From: Eubacteriales Family XIII. Incertae Sedis bacterium
GTDB taxonomy: Bacteria > Bacillota > Clostridia > Peptostreptococcales > Anaerovoracaceae
Assembly: GCA_031272485.1 (NCBI GenBank)
Contig: JAISTV010000013.1
Location: 1 to 39,893 of the forward strand
Direction: 5' to 3'
Length of the DNA: 39,893 nt
Every line of letters begins with the position of its first letter. Positions within the stretch are counted from its first letter, which is position 1. The position numbers and the translations under genes were made by a program. The notes beneath the pieces were generated by a model. The model saw only the letters and a program-made list of their open reading frames with translations. It searched no databases and was not told the origin of the DNA. Of the stretch, positions 24,482-32,059 are shown piece by piece.

Positions 24482-24778
24482 ATGGGCATACTATTTGCGA
24501 TAAAAGTGGTTAACCTGCTCGCGCAGGTCCTGATTGGCATCCTGTTTGTGCAGGCGATTATGAGCTGGTTCGTGAATCCGTACCGGACGGATCCGAGGAG
24601 TGCGGTCTATAAGATTTACATGATTCTCACGCGGATTACCGAGCCCATGGTGCGGCCGGTGCGGAAGTTCATGTCCCGGTATAATACGGGCCCCATGGAT
24701 TTTTCGCTGATTATCCTGGCGCTTCTGATTATGGCGTTGAACCGCGTATTGGTGCGCATACTGTATATTTTCCTTTAG
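24482..24778 (+). CDS. yggT: YggT-family membrane protein
   Basis: 98 residues with two hydrophobic helices (about 8-28 and 72-95) and the family motif MSWFVNPYRTDPRSAVYKIYMILTRITEPM in the loop. The molecular role is unknown; genes of this family regularly lie between sepF and divIVA. The ATG at 24482 has no clear ribosome site and lies 12 bases after sepF. Confidence 0.9.
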   Translation: MGILFAIKVVNLLAQVLIGILFVQAIMSWFVNPYRTDPRSAVYKIYMILTRITEPMVRPVRKFMSRYNTGPMDFSLIILALLIMALNRVLVRILYIFL

Positions 24779-24797
24779 GGAGAAGAAAGGTTTCGGA

Positions 24798-25391
24798 ATG
24801 ATCACTCCGGTTGACATTCAGAAAAAAGAGTTCACGAAAGGCGTGCGCGGGTACAAGGAGGAAGAGGTAGACAGCTTCCTCGATTTGCTTACGCTGGACA
24901 TGGACAAGCTCATGAAGGAGAACGCGTCGCTGCGGGAGACCATCCGGTCCCTGCACGCGGATATCGAGCGCTATAAGGGCTCGGAGGGTGCGCTGTTTGC
25001 CACGCTGGAATCCGCCAAGGCGCTTATGAGCGATATTTCCGCGAGCGCGGAGAAGCGGGCGGATATCGTGCTGAAGAACGCGGAGCTGGACGCGGAGCGC
25101 ATAACGCGCGAGGCGCGCGAGTCCGTGGAGCGGATTACGGAAGAAGCGGTGGAGATGGCGCGCCGGGCGGAGCAGTTCAAGATTCGCTACCGGAGCCTGC
25201 TTGAAACCGAGCTGGAGCGCTTTGAGGCGATCTCCGGGGATCTGCTGCCGCCGGGCGACCTGGAGCGGTACGGGTTTTACGGGGAAGAGGCACCGCAGCG
25301 CGTGGCGCAGCCGGCGCGGCGGCCGGTCGCGGAGCCGGATGCGAGGCGGAACACGTCCCGCACCATAAAGCAGCCGAAAAGAAACGGATAA
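24798..25391 (+). CDS. divIVA: DivIVA-family polar/septal protein
   Basis: 197 residues. The N-terminal lipid-binding domain has the family pattern ITPVDIQKKEF and RGYKEEEVDSFLD. A coiled coil (about 35-145) with many charged heptads follows, then a basic Pro/Arg-rich tail. DivIVA senses membrane curvature at poles and septa and recruits division partners. AAAGG precedes the ATG. Confidence 0.94.
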   Translation: MITPVDIQKKEFTKGVRGYKEEEVDSFLDLLTLDMDKLMKENASLRETIRSLHADIERYKGSEGALFATLESAKALMSDISASAEKRADIVLKNAELDAERITREARESVERITEEAVEMARRAEQFKIRYRSLLETELERFEAISGDLLPPGDLERYGFYGEEAPQRVAQPARRPVAEPDARRNTSRTIKQPKRNG

Positions 25392-25396
25392 ACGCC

Positions 25397-25930
25397 GTGC
25401 GTATGGGGCGCGGCAAGGCAGCGGGCATAGGCATTCTCATCGCGGCGTTCGTCGCGTTTTTAGACCAGTACGTTAAAAATCTGGTGCGGGAACACCTCGC
25501 GCCCGGAGAGAGCCTGCCGGCGGACGGCGGGTTTTTCAGCCTTTACCACACAAACAATACGGGCGTGGCTTTCAGCATGCTGCGGGAGCACCCAAACGTC
25601 ATCCTGTGGATTCAGGCGGCGCTGCTTGCGCTTATCGCGGTAGGGCTGGGACTGCTGCTGCGGCGCGGGAACGTGCCGTGGTATTACGTGGTGTCGCTCG
25701 GCATGATGCTGGGCGGCGGCGCGGGGAACCTGATAGACCGCCTGGCGCGGGGCTATGTGACGGACTTTATCAAGGTAGGGGACTCGTTCGCCATATTCAA
25801 CCTGGCGGACGCGGCGCTCACGGGCGGCTGCGGGCTGCTGATCATAGGGCTTATAGTGGCGGAGCGGCGCAGGAGCCGCGAGGAAGCCGGAGCCGGCGAG
25901 GCGGGCAGCGCGGAGGCGGCGCATGAGTAA
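25397..25930 (+). CDS. lspA: Lipoprotein signal peptidase
   Basis: 177 residues, a four-helix membrane aspartyl protease that removes signal peptides from lipoproteins. Catalytic residues are Asp114 (GNLIDR) and Asp138 (FNLADA), with conserved YHTNNTGVAFS. The start is GTG 25397 or ATG 25403; neither has a strong ribosome site. The last eight bases overlap rluD. The ABC substrate-binding lipoprotein at 35513 is a likely client in this window. Confidence 0.95.
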   Translation: MRMGRGKAAGIGILIAAFVAFLDQYVKNLVREHLAPGESLPADGGFFSLYHTNNTGVAFSMLREHPNVILWIQAALLALIAVGLGLLLRRGNVPWYYVVSLGMMLGGGAGNLIDRLARGYVTDFIKVGDSFAIFNLADAALTGGCGLLIIGLIVAERRRSREEAGAGEAGSAEAAHE

Positions 25931-26870
25931 GCTGTACATAGATTCGGATGAACATGAAGAGCTCCGCGTAACGTTCACGGAGGCGCAGGCAGGCAAGAGG
26001 CTGGATGTGGCCCTGACGGAGGCTACGGAGCTGAGCCGCAGCCGGGTCCAGCTGCTTATTTCAGAGGGCAGCGTCTTGCTTAACGGCGCACTGCCCGACA
26101 GTAAAAAAGTTATGGTCACTGCTGGAGACGTGGCCTCCCTCTGCTTTCCGATAAGGGTGCCGCTGCACATAGAGCCGGAGGAGATGGATCTGGACATCCG
26201 CTATGAGGACGCGGATGTGATCGTGGTCAACAAGCCGCAGGGACTGGTGGTGCATCCGGCATACGGAAACGAGACGGGCACGCTGGTAAACGGCCTGCTG
26301 GCGCACATCCTGGCCACGGGCGAGGCGCTGTCGGGGATAAACGGCGAGATACGACCGGGAATCGTCCACCGGATAGACAAGGATACGAGCGGGCTTCTGG
26401 TGGTCGCGAAAAACGACGCGGCGCATATTTCGCTCTCGGCGCAGCTGGCGGCGCACACCATGACGCGGGAGTACGTGGCGCTGGTGTCCGGCGGGTTTTC
26501 GGAAGACACGGGCACGGTGGACCGGCCACTGGGTCGGGACCCCAAGAACAGAATGAAACGAAAGATATTGCCGCCGGAGCAGGGCAAGCGGGCCGTGACG
26601 CACTGGGAGGTGCTGGAGCGGTTTTCTTCCGCAACGCTCATAAAGCTGCGGCTGGAGACGGGGCGCACGCACCAGATTCGCGTGCACATGGCGTCCATAG
26701 GGCACCCGGTGCTCGGGGACGAGCTGTACGGCAAGGGCAAGGGCGGCCAGCTTCTGCACGCGGGCAAGCTGGGGTTTACGCACCCGGCCACGGGGCAGCC
26801 GTGCGAGTTTACGTCGGATCCGCCGGAGGCGTTTGCGCAGCAGCTACGGCACCTTAGGCTCTACAAATAG
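25923..26870 (+). CDS. rluD: RluD-family 23S rRNA pseudouridine synthase
   Basis: 315 residues. An N-terminal S4 domain (about 22-80) precedes the RluA-type catalytic domain with HRIDKDTSGLLVVAK; Asp152 is the catalytic aspartate. GRTHQIRVHM and GDELYG follow. RluA-family enzymes make pseudouridines in 23S rRNA or tRNA; the exact sites cannot be inferred. It overlaps lspA at the start and the convergent rqcH by 27 bases at the end. Confidence 0.93.
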   Translation: MSKLYIDSDEHEELRVTFTEAQAGKRLDVALTEATELSRSRVQLLISEGSVLLNGALPDSKKVMVTAGDVASLCFPIRVPLHIEPEEMDLDIRYEDADVIVVNKPQGLVVHPAYGNETGTLVNGLLAHILATGEALSGINGEIRPGIVHRIDKDTSGLLVVAKNDAAHISLSAQLAAHTMTREYVALVSGGFSEDTGTVDRPLGRDPKNRMKRKILPPEQGKRAVTHWEVLERFSSATLIKLRLETGRTHQIRVHMASIGHPVLGDELYGKGKGGQLLHAGKLGFTHPATGQPCEFTSDPPEAFAQQLRHLRLYK

Positions 26871-28445
26871 CGTTTTGTTGTGGGTAAAGATGACCATGCC
26901 GGGCTTGGCGCCGCCCGGTTTTTTTACGTGGCGCACCTCGGTGTAGTCCACGGGGACGTTCGCGGAAGCGCGCGCCTTGCTGTACCACGCGGCTATCTGG
27001 GCGGCCTCGAGAATGGAGCGCTCGTCGCGCCGGCTCTCGGCGGCTGCCAGAATCACGTGGGAGCCGGGTATGTCCTTGGTGTGCAGCCACAGGTGGCCGG
27101 GGGCGGCCTTCTTGAGCGTGAGGATGTCGTTCTCGCGGTTGTTTCTGCCGACCAGCACGGTCAGGCCGCTACGGGTCTTAAAGGTAAGAAAGTCCGGCTC
27201 GGCCTTCTGCTTCTTTTTGGGCGCGTTCTTGCGGCGGCGGATTATGCCGTGCACGGCGAGCTCCTCCCGCAGGTCGTCTATCTCGGCCGCGCTCGCACAG
27301 TCCAGCAGGTAAACCTGATAGGTCTCCAGAAAGTCTATGTCGGCGCTCGTGAGGGCGAGCTGCTCGCGCTTGACCGTGAGGGAGGCCTTGGCCTTGGTGT
27401 ACTTCTTGAAATACCGCTGGGCGTTTTCCGCCGGGGTGAGGAGCGGGTCCAGGTTCACCGTGACCTCCGCGGGCGCGCCGGTCTCCGGGTCCGGATGGCT
27501 GTAGTCGGGGAGGCTTACCTTCCCGTCGCCCTTCTTTATGCGGTAGATGTTCGCGGTTATGAGCTGGCCGGTGGCCTTATACCGGTCCGCGTCCTCGGCC
27601 TTGCGAATGTCCTCGAGCAGCCGCTGCTTCTTCAGGTAGAGCTTCTCGAGGCGGCCGGATATGGCCTTGGTGAGGTCGGCGGATTTTTGTTTGAGGCGGT
27701 TTCCCTCGTCCTTTACAGAGTACCAGCGGTCGAGCATGGCGCTCACGGAGGAAAACTCCTCGCAGGCGAGCGGCGCGTAGGCGGCTATGGGCAGGACGTG
27801 AAAGTCGGTGAGCGTCCCGGCGGCGCCTAAGTAGATGCGCGGGCAGAAGTCCTCCGCTTCCGCAAGGCTGTCAAAGTCCGCAAGGCTTTTCCCGCTCTCG
27901 CACTCCCGCTGAATGACGGGACTGTAGCCCTTGGCTGGCGGTGGCGGGGTGTAGGTCATGCCGGGCAGGGCCTGGCGCACCTTGCTCATTTCGGGAAACA
28001 CGCGCTTGATGCAGTCGAGAATCTTCCCGTCCGCGCGGTCTATGAGGAAGAGGTTGCTGTGCTTGCCCATAATCTCGAGCAGCAGTCTGTATTCCCGCGG
28101 CAGGCCGAGCTCGCCCGTAGACGTGATGTCAATGGAAAGTATGCGCTCGCGGGGCGTAGCGCTGACGCCTTCTATCCGGCCGCCGAGAAGGTGTTTTCTC
28201 AGGAGCATGCAGAAGGCCGGGGGGCTTGCCGGGTTTTCTATGTCCGCTTCCGTCAGGTATGCCGCGGGGTGACGGGACTCGGCCGAGAGGAGCAGCGCCA
28301 GGCGGCTCCGCGCGTTTCCGGGCGCGGAAATATGCAAGAGCGCTTCCTCGCGCCCCGGCTGATAGATCTTTTCTATACGGCCGCCCGCAATCCGCGTGCG
28401 CAGCTCGGCGGCCACCGCCGCGGTTACGTAGTTATCATAAGGCAT
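26844..28445 (-). CDS. rqcH: Ribosome quality-control protein RqcH (NFACT)
   Basis: 533 residues. The N-terminal NFACT-N domain starts MPYDNYVTAAVAAELRTRI and GGRIEKIYQPGRE; a coiled-coil region and NFACT-R domain with HLWLHTKDIPGSHVIL and VDYTEVRHVKKPGGAKPG follow. RqcH binds stalled 50S subunits and recruits tRNA-Ala to add C-terminal alanine tags that mark incomplete proteins for decay. It is slightly shorter than the usual about 570 residues. No ribosome site precedes the ATG and a -10-like box is close, so the mRNA may be leaderless. Confidence 0.93.
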   Translation of the reverse strand: MPYDNYVTAAVAAELRTRIAGGRIEKIYQPGREEALLHISAPGNARSRLALLLSAESRHPAAYLTEADIENPASPPAFCMLLRKHLLGGRIEGVSATPRERILSIDITSTGELGLPREYRLLLEIMGKHSNLFLIDRADGKILDCIKRVFPEMSKVRQALPGMTYTPPPPAKGYSPVIQRECESGKSLADFDSLAEAEDFCPRIYLGAAGTLTDFHVLPIAAYAPLACEEFSSVSAMLDRWYSVKDEGNRLKQKSADLTKAISGRLEKLYLKKQRLLEDIRKAEDADRYKATGQLITANIYRIKKGDGKVSLPDYSHPDPETGAPAEVTVNLDPLLTPAENAQRYFKKYTKAKASLTVKREQLALTSADIDFLETYQVYLLDCASAAEIDDLREELAVHGIIRRRKNAPKKKQKAEPDFLTFKTRSGLTVLVGRNNRENDILTLKKAAPGHLWLHTKDIPGSHVILAAAESRRDERSILEAAQIAAWYSKARASANVPVDYTEVRHVKKPGGAKPGMVIFTHNKTLFVEPKVP

Positions 28446-28455
28446 GGGTTTAGTT

Positions 28456-28462
28456 TATAATA
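28456..28462. promoter_or_regulatory. Shared -10 region for divergent rqcH and yicC
   Basis: TATAAT (28456-28461) faces yicC, with TTATCA at 28432-28437 as a weak -35 (18-base spacer). On the minus strand TATTAT (28462-28457), or TATAAA two to three bases further, faces rqcH, so its transcript would begin within a few bases of the ATG at 28445. Confidence 0.45.
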
Positions 28463-28498
28463 GGAAACAGCGAAAGACAACGCAGAAAGGAAATACCT

Positions 28499-29389
28499 AT
28501 GATACGGAGTATGACGGGGTTTGGCCGGGGCGAGGCCACGGACGGGGTGCGCACGGTTACGGTGGAGCTGCGCGCGGTGAACCACCGGTACGCGGAGTTT
28601 AACATCCGCACGCCGCGGCGCTATGCCTTTACGGAGGAGACCGTTCGCAAGGCGCTGCGCGAGGGGATTCGCCGGGGCAAGACGGACGTGAGCATAAACG
28701 TGCTGAGCGACGCGGCCGAGGACGCGGCGGTGAAAGTAAACCTGCCGGCGGCGGCGCAGTACGCTGAGGCTTTCCGGCAGATTCGCGAGGCGGCCGGCTT
28801 AGCGGACGAGGTGCGTCTGGACCTTATCGTCGCGCAGCCGGATGTGCTGCAGTCCGCCACGGGAAGCACGGACGAGGAAGGGGTCCTCAAGGTCGTTTCC
28901 GAGGCGGTGGGCAGCGCGCTTACCGCGTTTAACGCCATGCGCACGGCGGAGGGAGAAAAGCTCGCAGCCGACATTCTCACCCATGGCGCGGCTGTGGAGA
29001 AACTCGTAGAGATTATAGAAGAACGGGCCCCATTGCTCCCGCCCATTTATGCGGAAAAACTGCGGGAACGGCTGGCGGAGCTTACGGGGAGCTTGTCAGG
29101 GGAAAAACTTGACGACCGCGTGGCGCTGGAGACCTCTCTGTTTGCGGATAAGTGCAACATAACGGAGGAAATCGTGCGGCTGAAGAGTCACCTGGCGCAG
29201 CTTAGGCAGGTGCTGGGAAAGAAGGACGCGGAGCCGTGCGGCAAGAAGCTCGACTTTCTTATGCAGGAGATGAACCGCGAGGCGAACACCATAGGCAGCA
29301 AGGCGAACGACCTGAAGATAACCGAGCAGATGCTGGCCATGAAAAACGAAATCGAAATCATACGCGAGCAGGTGCAGAATTTAGAGTAG
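28499..29389 (+). CDS. yicC: YicC-family endoribonuclease
   Basis: 296 residues starting MIRSMTGFGRGEA, with VELRAVNHRYAEFNIRTPR and the C-terminal GKKLDFLMQEMNREANTIGSK, the two conserved blocks of the family. YicC proteins form hexameric RNA-cleaving enzymes that affect small-RNA stability. AAAGGA precedes the ATG. In many Firmicutes yicC is followed by gmk and rpoZ; here those lie 5 kb away. A degenerate TGTCAGG/CTTGACG motif lies at 29094-29114. Confidence 0.93.
   Translation: MIRSMTGFGRGEATDGVRTVTVELRAVNHRYAEFNIRTPRRYAFTEETVRKALREGIRRGKTDVSINVLSDAAEDAAVKVNLPAAAQYAEAFRQIREAAGLADEVRLDLIVAQPDVLQSATGSTDEEGVLKVVSEAVGSALTAFNAMRTAEGEKLAADILTHGAAVEKLVEIIEERAPLLPPIYAEKLRERLAELTGSLSGEKLDDRVALETSLFADKCNITEEIVRLKSHLAQLRQVLGKKDAEPCGKKLDFLMQEMNREANTIGSKANDLKITEQMLAMKNEIEIIREQVQNLE
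29094..29114. repeat. Degenerate motif copy in yicC
   Basis: TGTCAGG, loop GGAAAAA, CTTGACG. The A-rich loop matches other family members. Confidence 0.55.
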
Positions 29390-29391
29390 CT

Positions 29392-29420
29392 GCCGCCTGC
29401 CGCGCGCCCCGGCCGGCGGC
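29392..29420. terminator. Hairpin between convergent yicC and deoD
   Basis: GCCGCC pairs with GGCGGC across a GC-rich 17-base loop in the 31-base gap. There is no T-run on either strand, so a terminator role is uncertain. Confidence 0.3.
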
Positions 29421-30125
29421 TCAGTAGGTCGCGAGGGTCAGGGCTATCTCCATCATATTGGTAAACGAGGTGGTGCGCTGCTCGACGGTGGCGGCCTCTC
29501 CGGTCACGAAGTGGTCGCTCATGGTTACGAGGGCCAGCGCGTTCGCGCCATAGAAGGCGGCGTTCATGTACAGCGCGGCGGCTTCCATTTCCACGCCGAG
29601 CACCCCGAGGCGCGCCCAGCGCTTCCACCAGTCGGGGTCGGCTTCGTAGAACACGTCGCAGGTCACTATGTTGCCGGCCTTGAGGTCTATGCCCAGCTCG
29701 CCGGCGGCCTTCTCCGCCTTCTTGACCAGCTCCCAGCTGGCGGTGGGGGCGAGCTGTCCGCGCAGGTCGTAGGTGTGCGCCCAGCCGGAATCCGTGGAGG
29801 CGGCCAGCGCCATGACCACGTCGCCTATGCCTATCTCCTCGCGGAAGGAACCGGCGGTGCCTATGCGCACGAGGTTCTTGCAGCCGAACTCGCAGATGAG
29901 CTCGTGCGTGTATATGCCTATGGAGGGCATGCCCATGCCGGTGCCCTGTACGGTGACGGGCGTCCCCTTGTAGGTGCCCGTGAAGCCGAGCATGTTGCGG
30001 ATGTCGGTAATCTGCTTGACATCCTGAAGGTAGGTCTCGGCTATGAATTTGGCGCGGAGCGGGTCTCCGGGCAGGAGCACGGTTTCGGCTACTTCGCCGG
30101 GTTTGGCTGCTATGTGTATGGACAT
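29421..30125 (-). CDS. deoD: Purine-nucleoside phosphorylase, DeoD type
   Basis: 234 residues, the hexameric high-molecular-weight PNP that splits purine (deoxy)nucleosides with phosphate for salvage. It starts MSIHIAAKPGEVAETVLLPGDPLRAK and has RIGTAGSF, GVEMEAAALY and TMSDHFVTGEA with the catalytic Asp. AGGAAGGAA lies before the ATG. Upstream are a T-run hairpin and a long structured region, so a transcription-control leader is possible. A half-decayed motif copy lies at 30002-30021. Confidence 0.95.
   Translation of the reverse strand: MSIHIAAKPGEVAETVLLPGDPLRAKFIAETYLQDVKQITDIRNMLGFTGTYKGTPVTVQGTGMGMPSIGIYTHELICEFGCKNLVRIGTAGSFREEIGIGDVVMALAASTDSGWAHTYDLRGQLAPTASWELVKKAEKAAGELGIDLKAGNIVTCDVFYEADPDWWKRWARLGVLGVEMEAAALYMNAAFYGANALALVTMSDHFVTGEAATVEQRTTSFTNMMEIALTLATY
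30002..30021. repeat. Degenerate motif copy in deoD
   Basis: TGTCGG, centre TAATCTG, CTTGACA; one base shorter than the other copies. Confidence 0.4.
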
Positions 30126-30146
30126 TTTCCTTCCTCTCTTTCTGCG

Positions 30147-30185
30147 AAAAAAAAATCGATTTCACCCCAAAGCGGCGGGGATTTT
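30147..30185 (-). terminator. Hairpin plus nine-T run before deoD
   Basis: On the minus strand AAAATCCCC pairs with GGGG and GATTTT through an asymmetric bulge, followed directly by nine T (30155-30147). It sits 22 bases before deoD, so it would either end an upstream minus-strand RNA or act as an attenuator for deoD. Confidence 0.5.
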
Positions 30186-30189
30186 CACG

Positions 30190-30333
30190 AACTTATACCC
30201 TATCAGGGGCTCCGAATAGGGACTTACTGATCTAACTCTCAACGGCGTCCTGTCCGGCACGGGACGCCGGGGGGGTAGAAGATCTGATTGCCCGGACCGG
30301 CTCACGCAGATGCGTGGAGCCGGTTTTTGTTTG
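30190..30333 (+). ncRNA. Candidate structured RNA, class unknown
   Basis: Three successive foldable elements: CCCTAT/ATAGGG (30198-30221); a long arm with GATCT/AGATC outside and GGCGTCC/GGACGCC inside (about 30229-30285); and a strong terminator hairpin. No conserved core of 6S RNA, SRP RNA, tmRNA or a common riboswitch was recognised. A clear plus-strand promoter is not visible, so it could instead be the leader of a minus-strand transcript read from 30374. Confidence 0.35.
30296..30333 (+). terminator. Strong intrinsic terminator
   Basis: ACCGGCTC and GGAGCCGGT, extended by ACGCA/TGCGT around GA with one bulged base, then TTTTTGTTT. It ends plus-strand transcription before cysE. Confidence 0.75.
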
Positions 30334-30373
30334 TCCCGAAAGCGCGGCACCGCGCGACGCGTTTCTTTCCTCT

Positions 30374-30379
30374 ATTATA
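30374..30379 (-). promoter_or_regulatory. Possible minus-strand -10 box upstream of deoD region
   Basis: A perfect TATAAT on the minus strand; the plus strand reads TATTAT at 30373-30378 and could serve cysE. No good -35 is present on either side. A minus-strand transcript would give deoD a leader of about 240 bases. Confidence 0.35.
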
Positions 30380-30437
30380 GCGGAAAGTGGTGGATTGTGG
30401 TAAAGTTATAGCAAGTTCAAATGGAGTAGGTACGGTA

Positions 30438-31397
30438 ATGGACAGAGAACAAGACGAAAAAACCATCCGCAAGCTCGTGGGAGATATCGTTGAGAGCTAT
30501 CAGCGCGAGCCGGACATTATTAAAATAGAAGAAACCCACCGGATAGACCCGGAGGCGGTGCGCCTGATTATCGACGATCTCAGGGCGCTCATCTTCGCGG
30601 GGTATTTCGACCGCCGCAAGCTCAAGTCCGATTCGGTGGAATACTACGTGGGCGAGCTCATGGAGCGCCTCACGTATAACCTGCAAAAGCAGATCCGTCA
30701 CGCGCTGTGCTACGGCATTGACTGCAACCACTGCGCGAACAGCGACCATGTGGAGGAAGACGCGCGGCAGAAGACGTACGATTTTTTGAGCACCATCCCG
30801 GCGCTCAGAAGTCTGCTGGCCACGGATGTGGAGGCGGCGCTGGAGGGGGATCCGGCGGCGCTGTCCAAGGACGACGTAATCCTTTCATATCCGTGCATAT
30901 TCGCTATTACGGTGGCGCGGCTGGCGCACGAGCTGTACCGGCTCAAGGTGCCGCTGCTCCCGCGCATGATGACGGAGCACGCGCACAGCATAACGGGCAT
31001 AGACATAAACCCCGGCGCCACGATAGGCCACCACTTCTTCATGGACCACGGTACGGGCATAGTGGTGGGCGAGACGACGGTTATAGGCAACTACGTAAAG
31101 ATCTATCAGGGCGTAACCCTCGGGGCGCTCTCCACGCGCGGTGGCCAGGTGCTTTCGGGCGTCAAGCGTCACCCCACCATAGAGGACGGCGTGACGATTT
31201 ACGCAGGCGCCAGCATCCTGGGCGGCAACACCGTCATTGGCAAGGACGCGGTAATCGGATCGAACGCGTTTATCACGACGAGCGTTCCCGCCGGCACGCG
31301 GGTGAGCATAAAGAATTTCGAGCTGCAGTTCAACCAGGACGAAAACATGGGTAGCGTGGAGCTGGAACAGGGAGATTTCTGGTTCTACACGATATAG
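30438..31397 (+). CDS. cysE: Serine O-acetyltransferase
   Basis: 319 residues from the ATG at 30438. An N-terminal helical domain (about 1-160) precedes a left-handed beta-helix of hexapeptide repeats with GIDINPGATIGHHFFMDHGTGIVVGET, whose Asp-His pair is catalytic, and KRHPTIEDGVTIYAGASILGG. It acetylates serine for cysteine synthesis. The length matches the longer EpsC-like form. The frame is open from a GTG at 30387, but MDREQDEKT is the more natural N-terminus; the ribosome site is poor (GGAG 12 bases away). Confidence 0.9.
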   Translation: MDREQDEKTIRKLVGDIVESYQREPDIIKIEETHRIDPEAVRLIIDDLRALIFAGYFDRRKLKSDSVEYYVGELMERLTYNLQKQIRHALCYGIDCNHCANSDHVEEDARQKTYDFLSTIPALRSLLATDVEAALEGDPAALSKDDVILSYPCIFAITVARLAHELYRLKVPLLPRMMTEHAHSITGIDINPGATIGHHFFMDHGTGIVVGETTVIGNYVKIYQGVTLGALSTRGGQVLSGVKRHPTIEDGVTIYAGASILGGNTVIGKDAVIGSNAFITTSVPAGTRVSIKNFELQFNQDENMGSVELEQGDFWFYTI

Positions 31398-31462
31398 CAC
31401 CTTTTTTCCGGGAAGCGTCCTCTACTGTTTGAAAGCCGAGTGCAGATAACAGGAGGAAGCCG

Positions 31463-32038
31463 ATGATGGCACATGCAGACCGGGCACAAGAAGAGTTTGG
31501 GGCTTACGGGAGAATGGATTTTGAAACCGTCTATAACACGTACCACGAGGAACTGAAGCGGTTCATCTATACGATTGCGCGCTGCGACCGTGAGATGACC
31601 GAGGACATTTCGCAGAACGTGTGGCAGAACGTGTTTCAGTATCTTTCCGGCCTGAAGAACCCCGAGGCCGTTCGCGGCTGGCTCTACACCATAGCGCGAA
31701 ACGAAGCCAAGCGCTATTTCACGAAGCGGGATGTGCGTCTGTTTACGGACGTGAGCGAGCTGGGGGCGGACCCCGGCCTGGAGCCCGCGGACGAGGGGGA
31801 GTCGCATTTTCCGGATGCGCTTGCGAACACCGACCTTCTGATTAAGTTACTTAACCGGCTTTCCAAATCCGAACAACAGCTGGTCCTTTTGTATTACTAC
31901 TACGATGTGGGTCTCACGGAGATCGCGGATATGAACGGTGCGAATTACAACACCGTGAAGTCCACGTTCCGCCGGACCATGGCGAAACTCAAAAAGGCAG
32001 CGGAAGAAATGACAGGCGATGAGCCTCTGAGGAATTGA
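31463..32038 (+). CDS. ECF-type RNA polymerase sigma factor
   Basis: 191 residues. Sigma region 2 (FETVYNTYHEELKRFIYTIA, EDISQNVWQNVFQYL, WLYTIARNEAKRYF) and region 4 (LLIKLLNRLSKSEQQLVLLYYYYDVGLTEIADMNGANYNTVKSTF) are present and no others, as in ECF sigma factors. AGGAGG lies before the ATG; ATG codons occur at 31463 and 31466. The next gene follows by about 20 bases and encodes a membrane protein with a cytoplasmic N-terminus, the usual place of an anti-sigma factor. Confidence 0.9.
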   Translation: MMAHADRAQEEFGAYGRMDFETVYNTYHEELKRFIYTIARCDREMTEDISQNVWQNVFQYLSGLKNPEAVRGWLYTIARNEAKRYFTKRDVRLFTDVSELGADPGLEPADEGESHFPDALANTDLLIKLLNRLSKSEQQLVLLYYYYDVGLTEIADMNGANYNTVKSTFRRTMAKLKKAAEEMTGDEPLRN

Positions 32039-32059
32039 GGGGTGAGGAAAGTGACGATT

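Noticed and set aside
26880-27830. 316-residue plus-strand frame opposite rqcH
   Set aside because: Gly/Val/Ala/Leu-rich shadow of RqcH, which has clear family domains on the minus strand.
27868-27895. TGTCAAA followed by CAAGGCTTTT in rqcH as a further motif copy
   Set aside because: The left arm fits but the right arm does not pair with it, so it fails the inverted-repeat criterion.
30331-30362. T-box-like sequence GCGGCACCGCG upstream of cysE
   Set aside because: It resembles the conserved T-box core but lies after the terminator rather than in an antiterminator, and no Stem I is visible, so a cysteine T-box is not supported.
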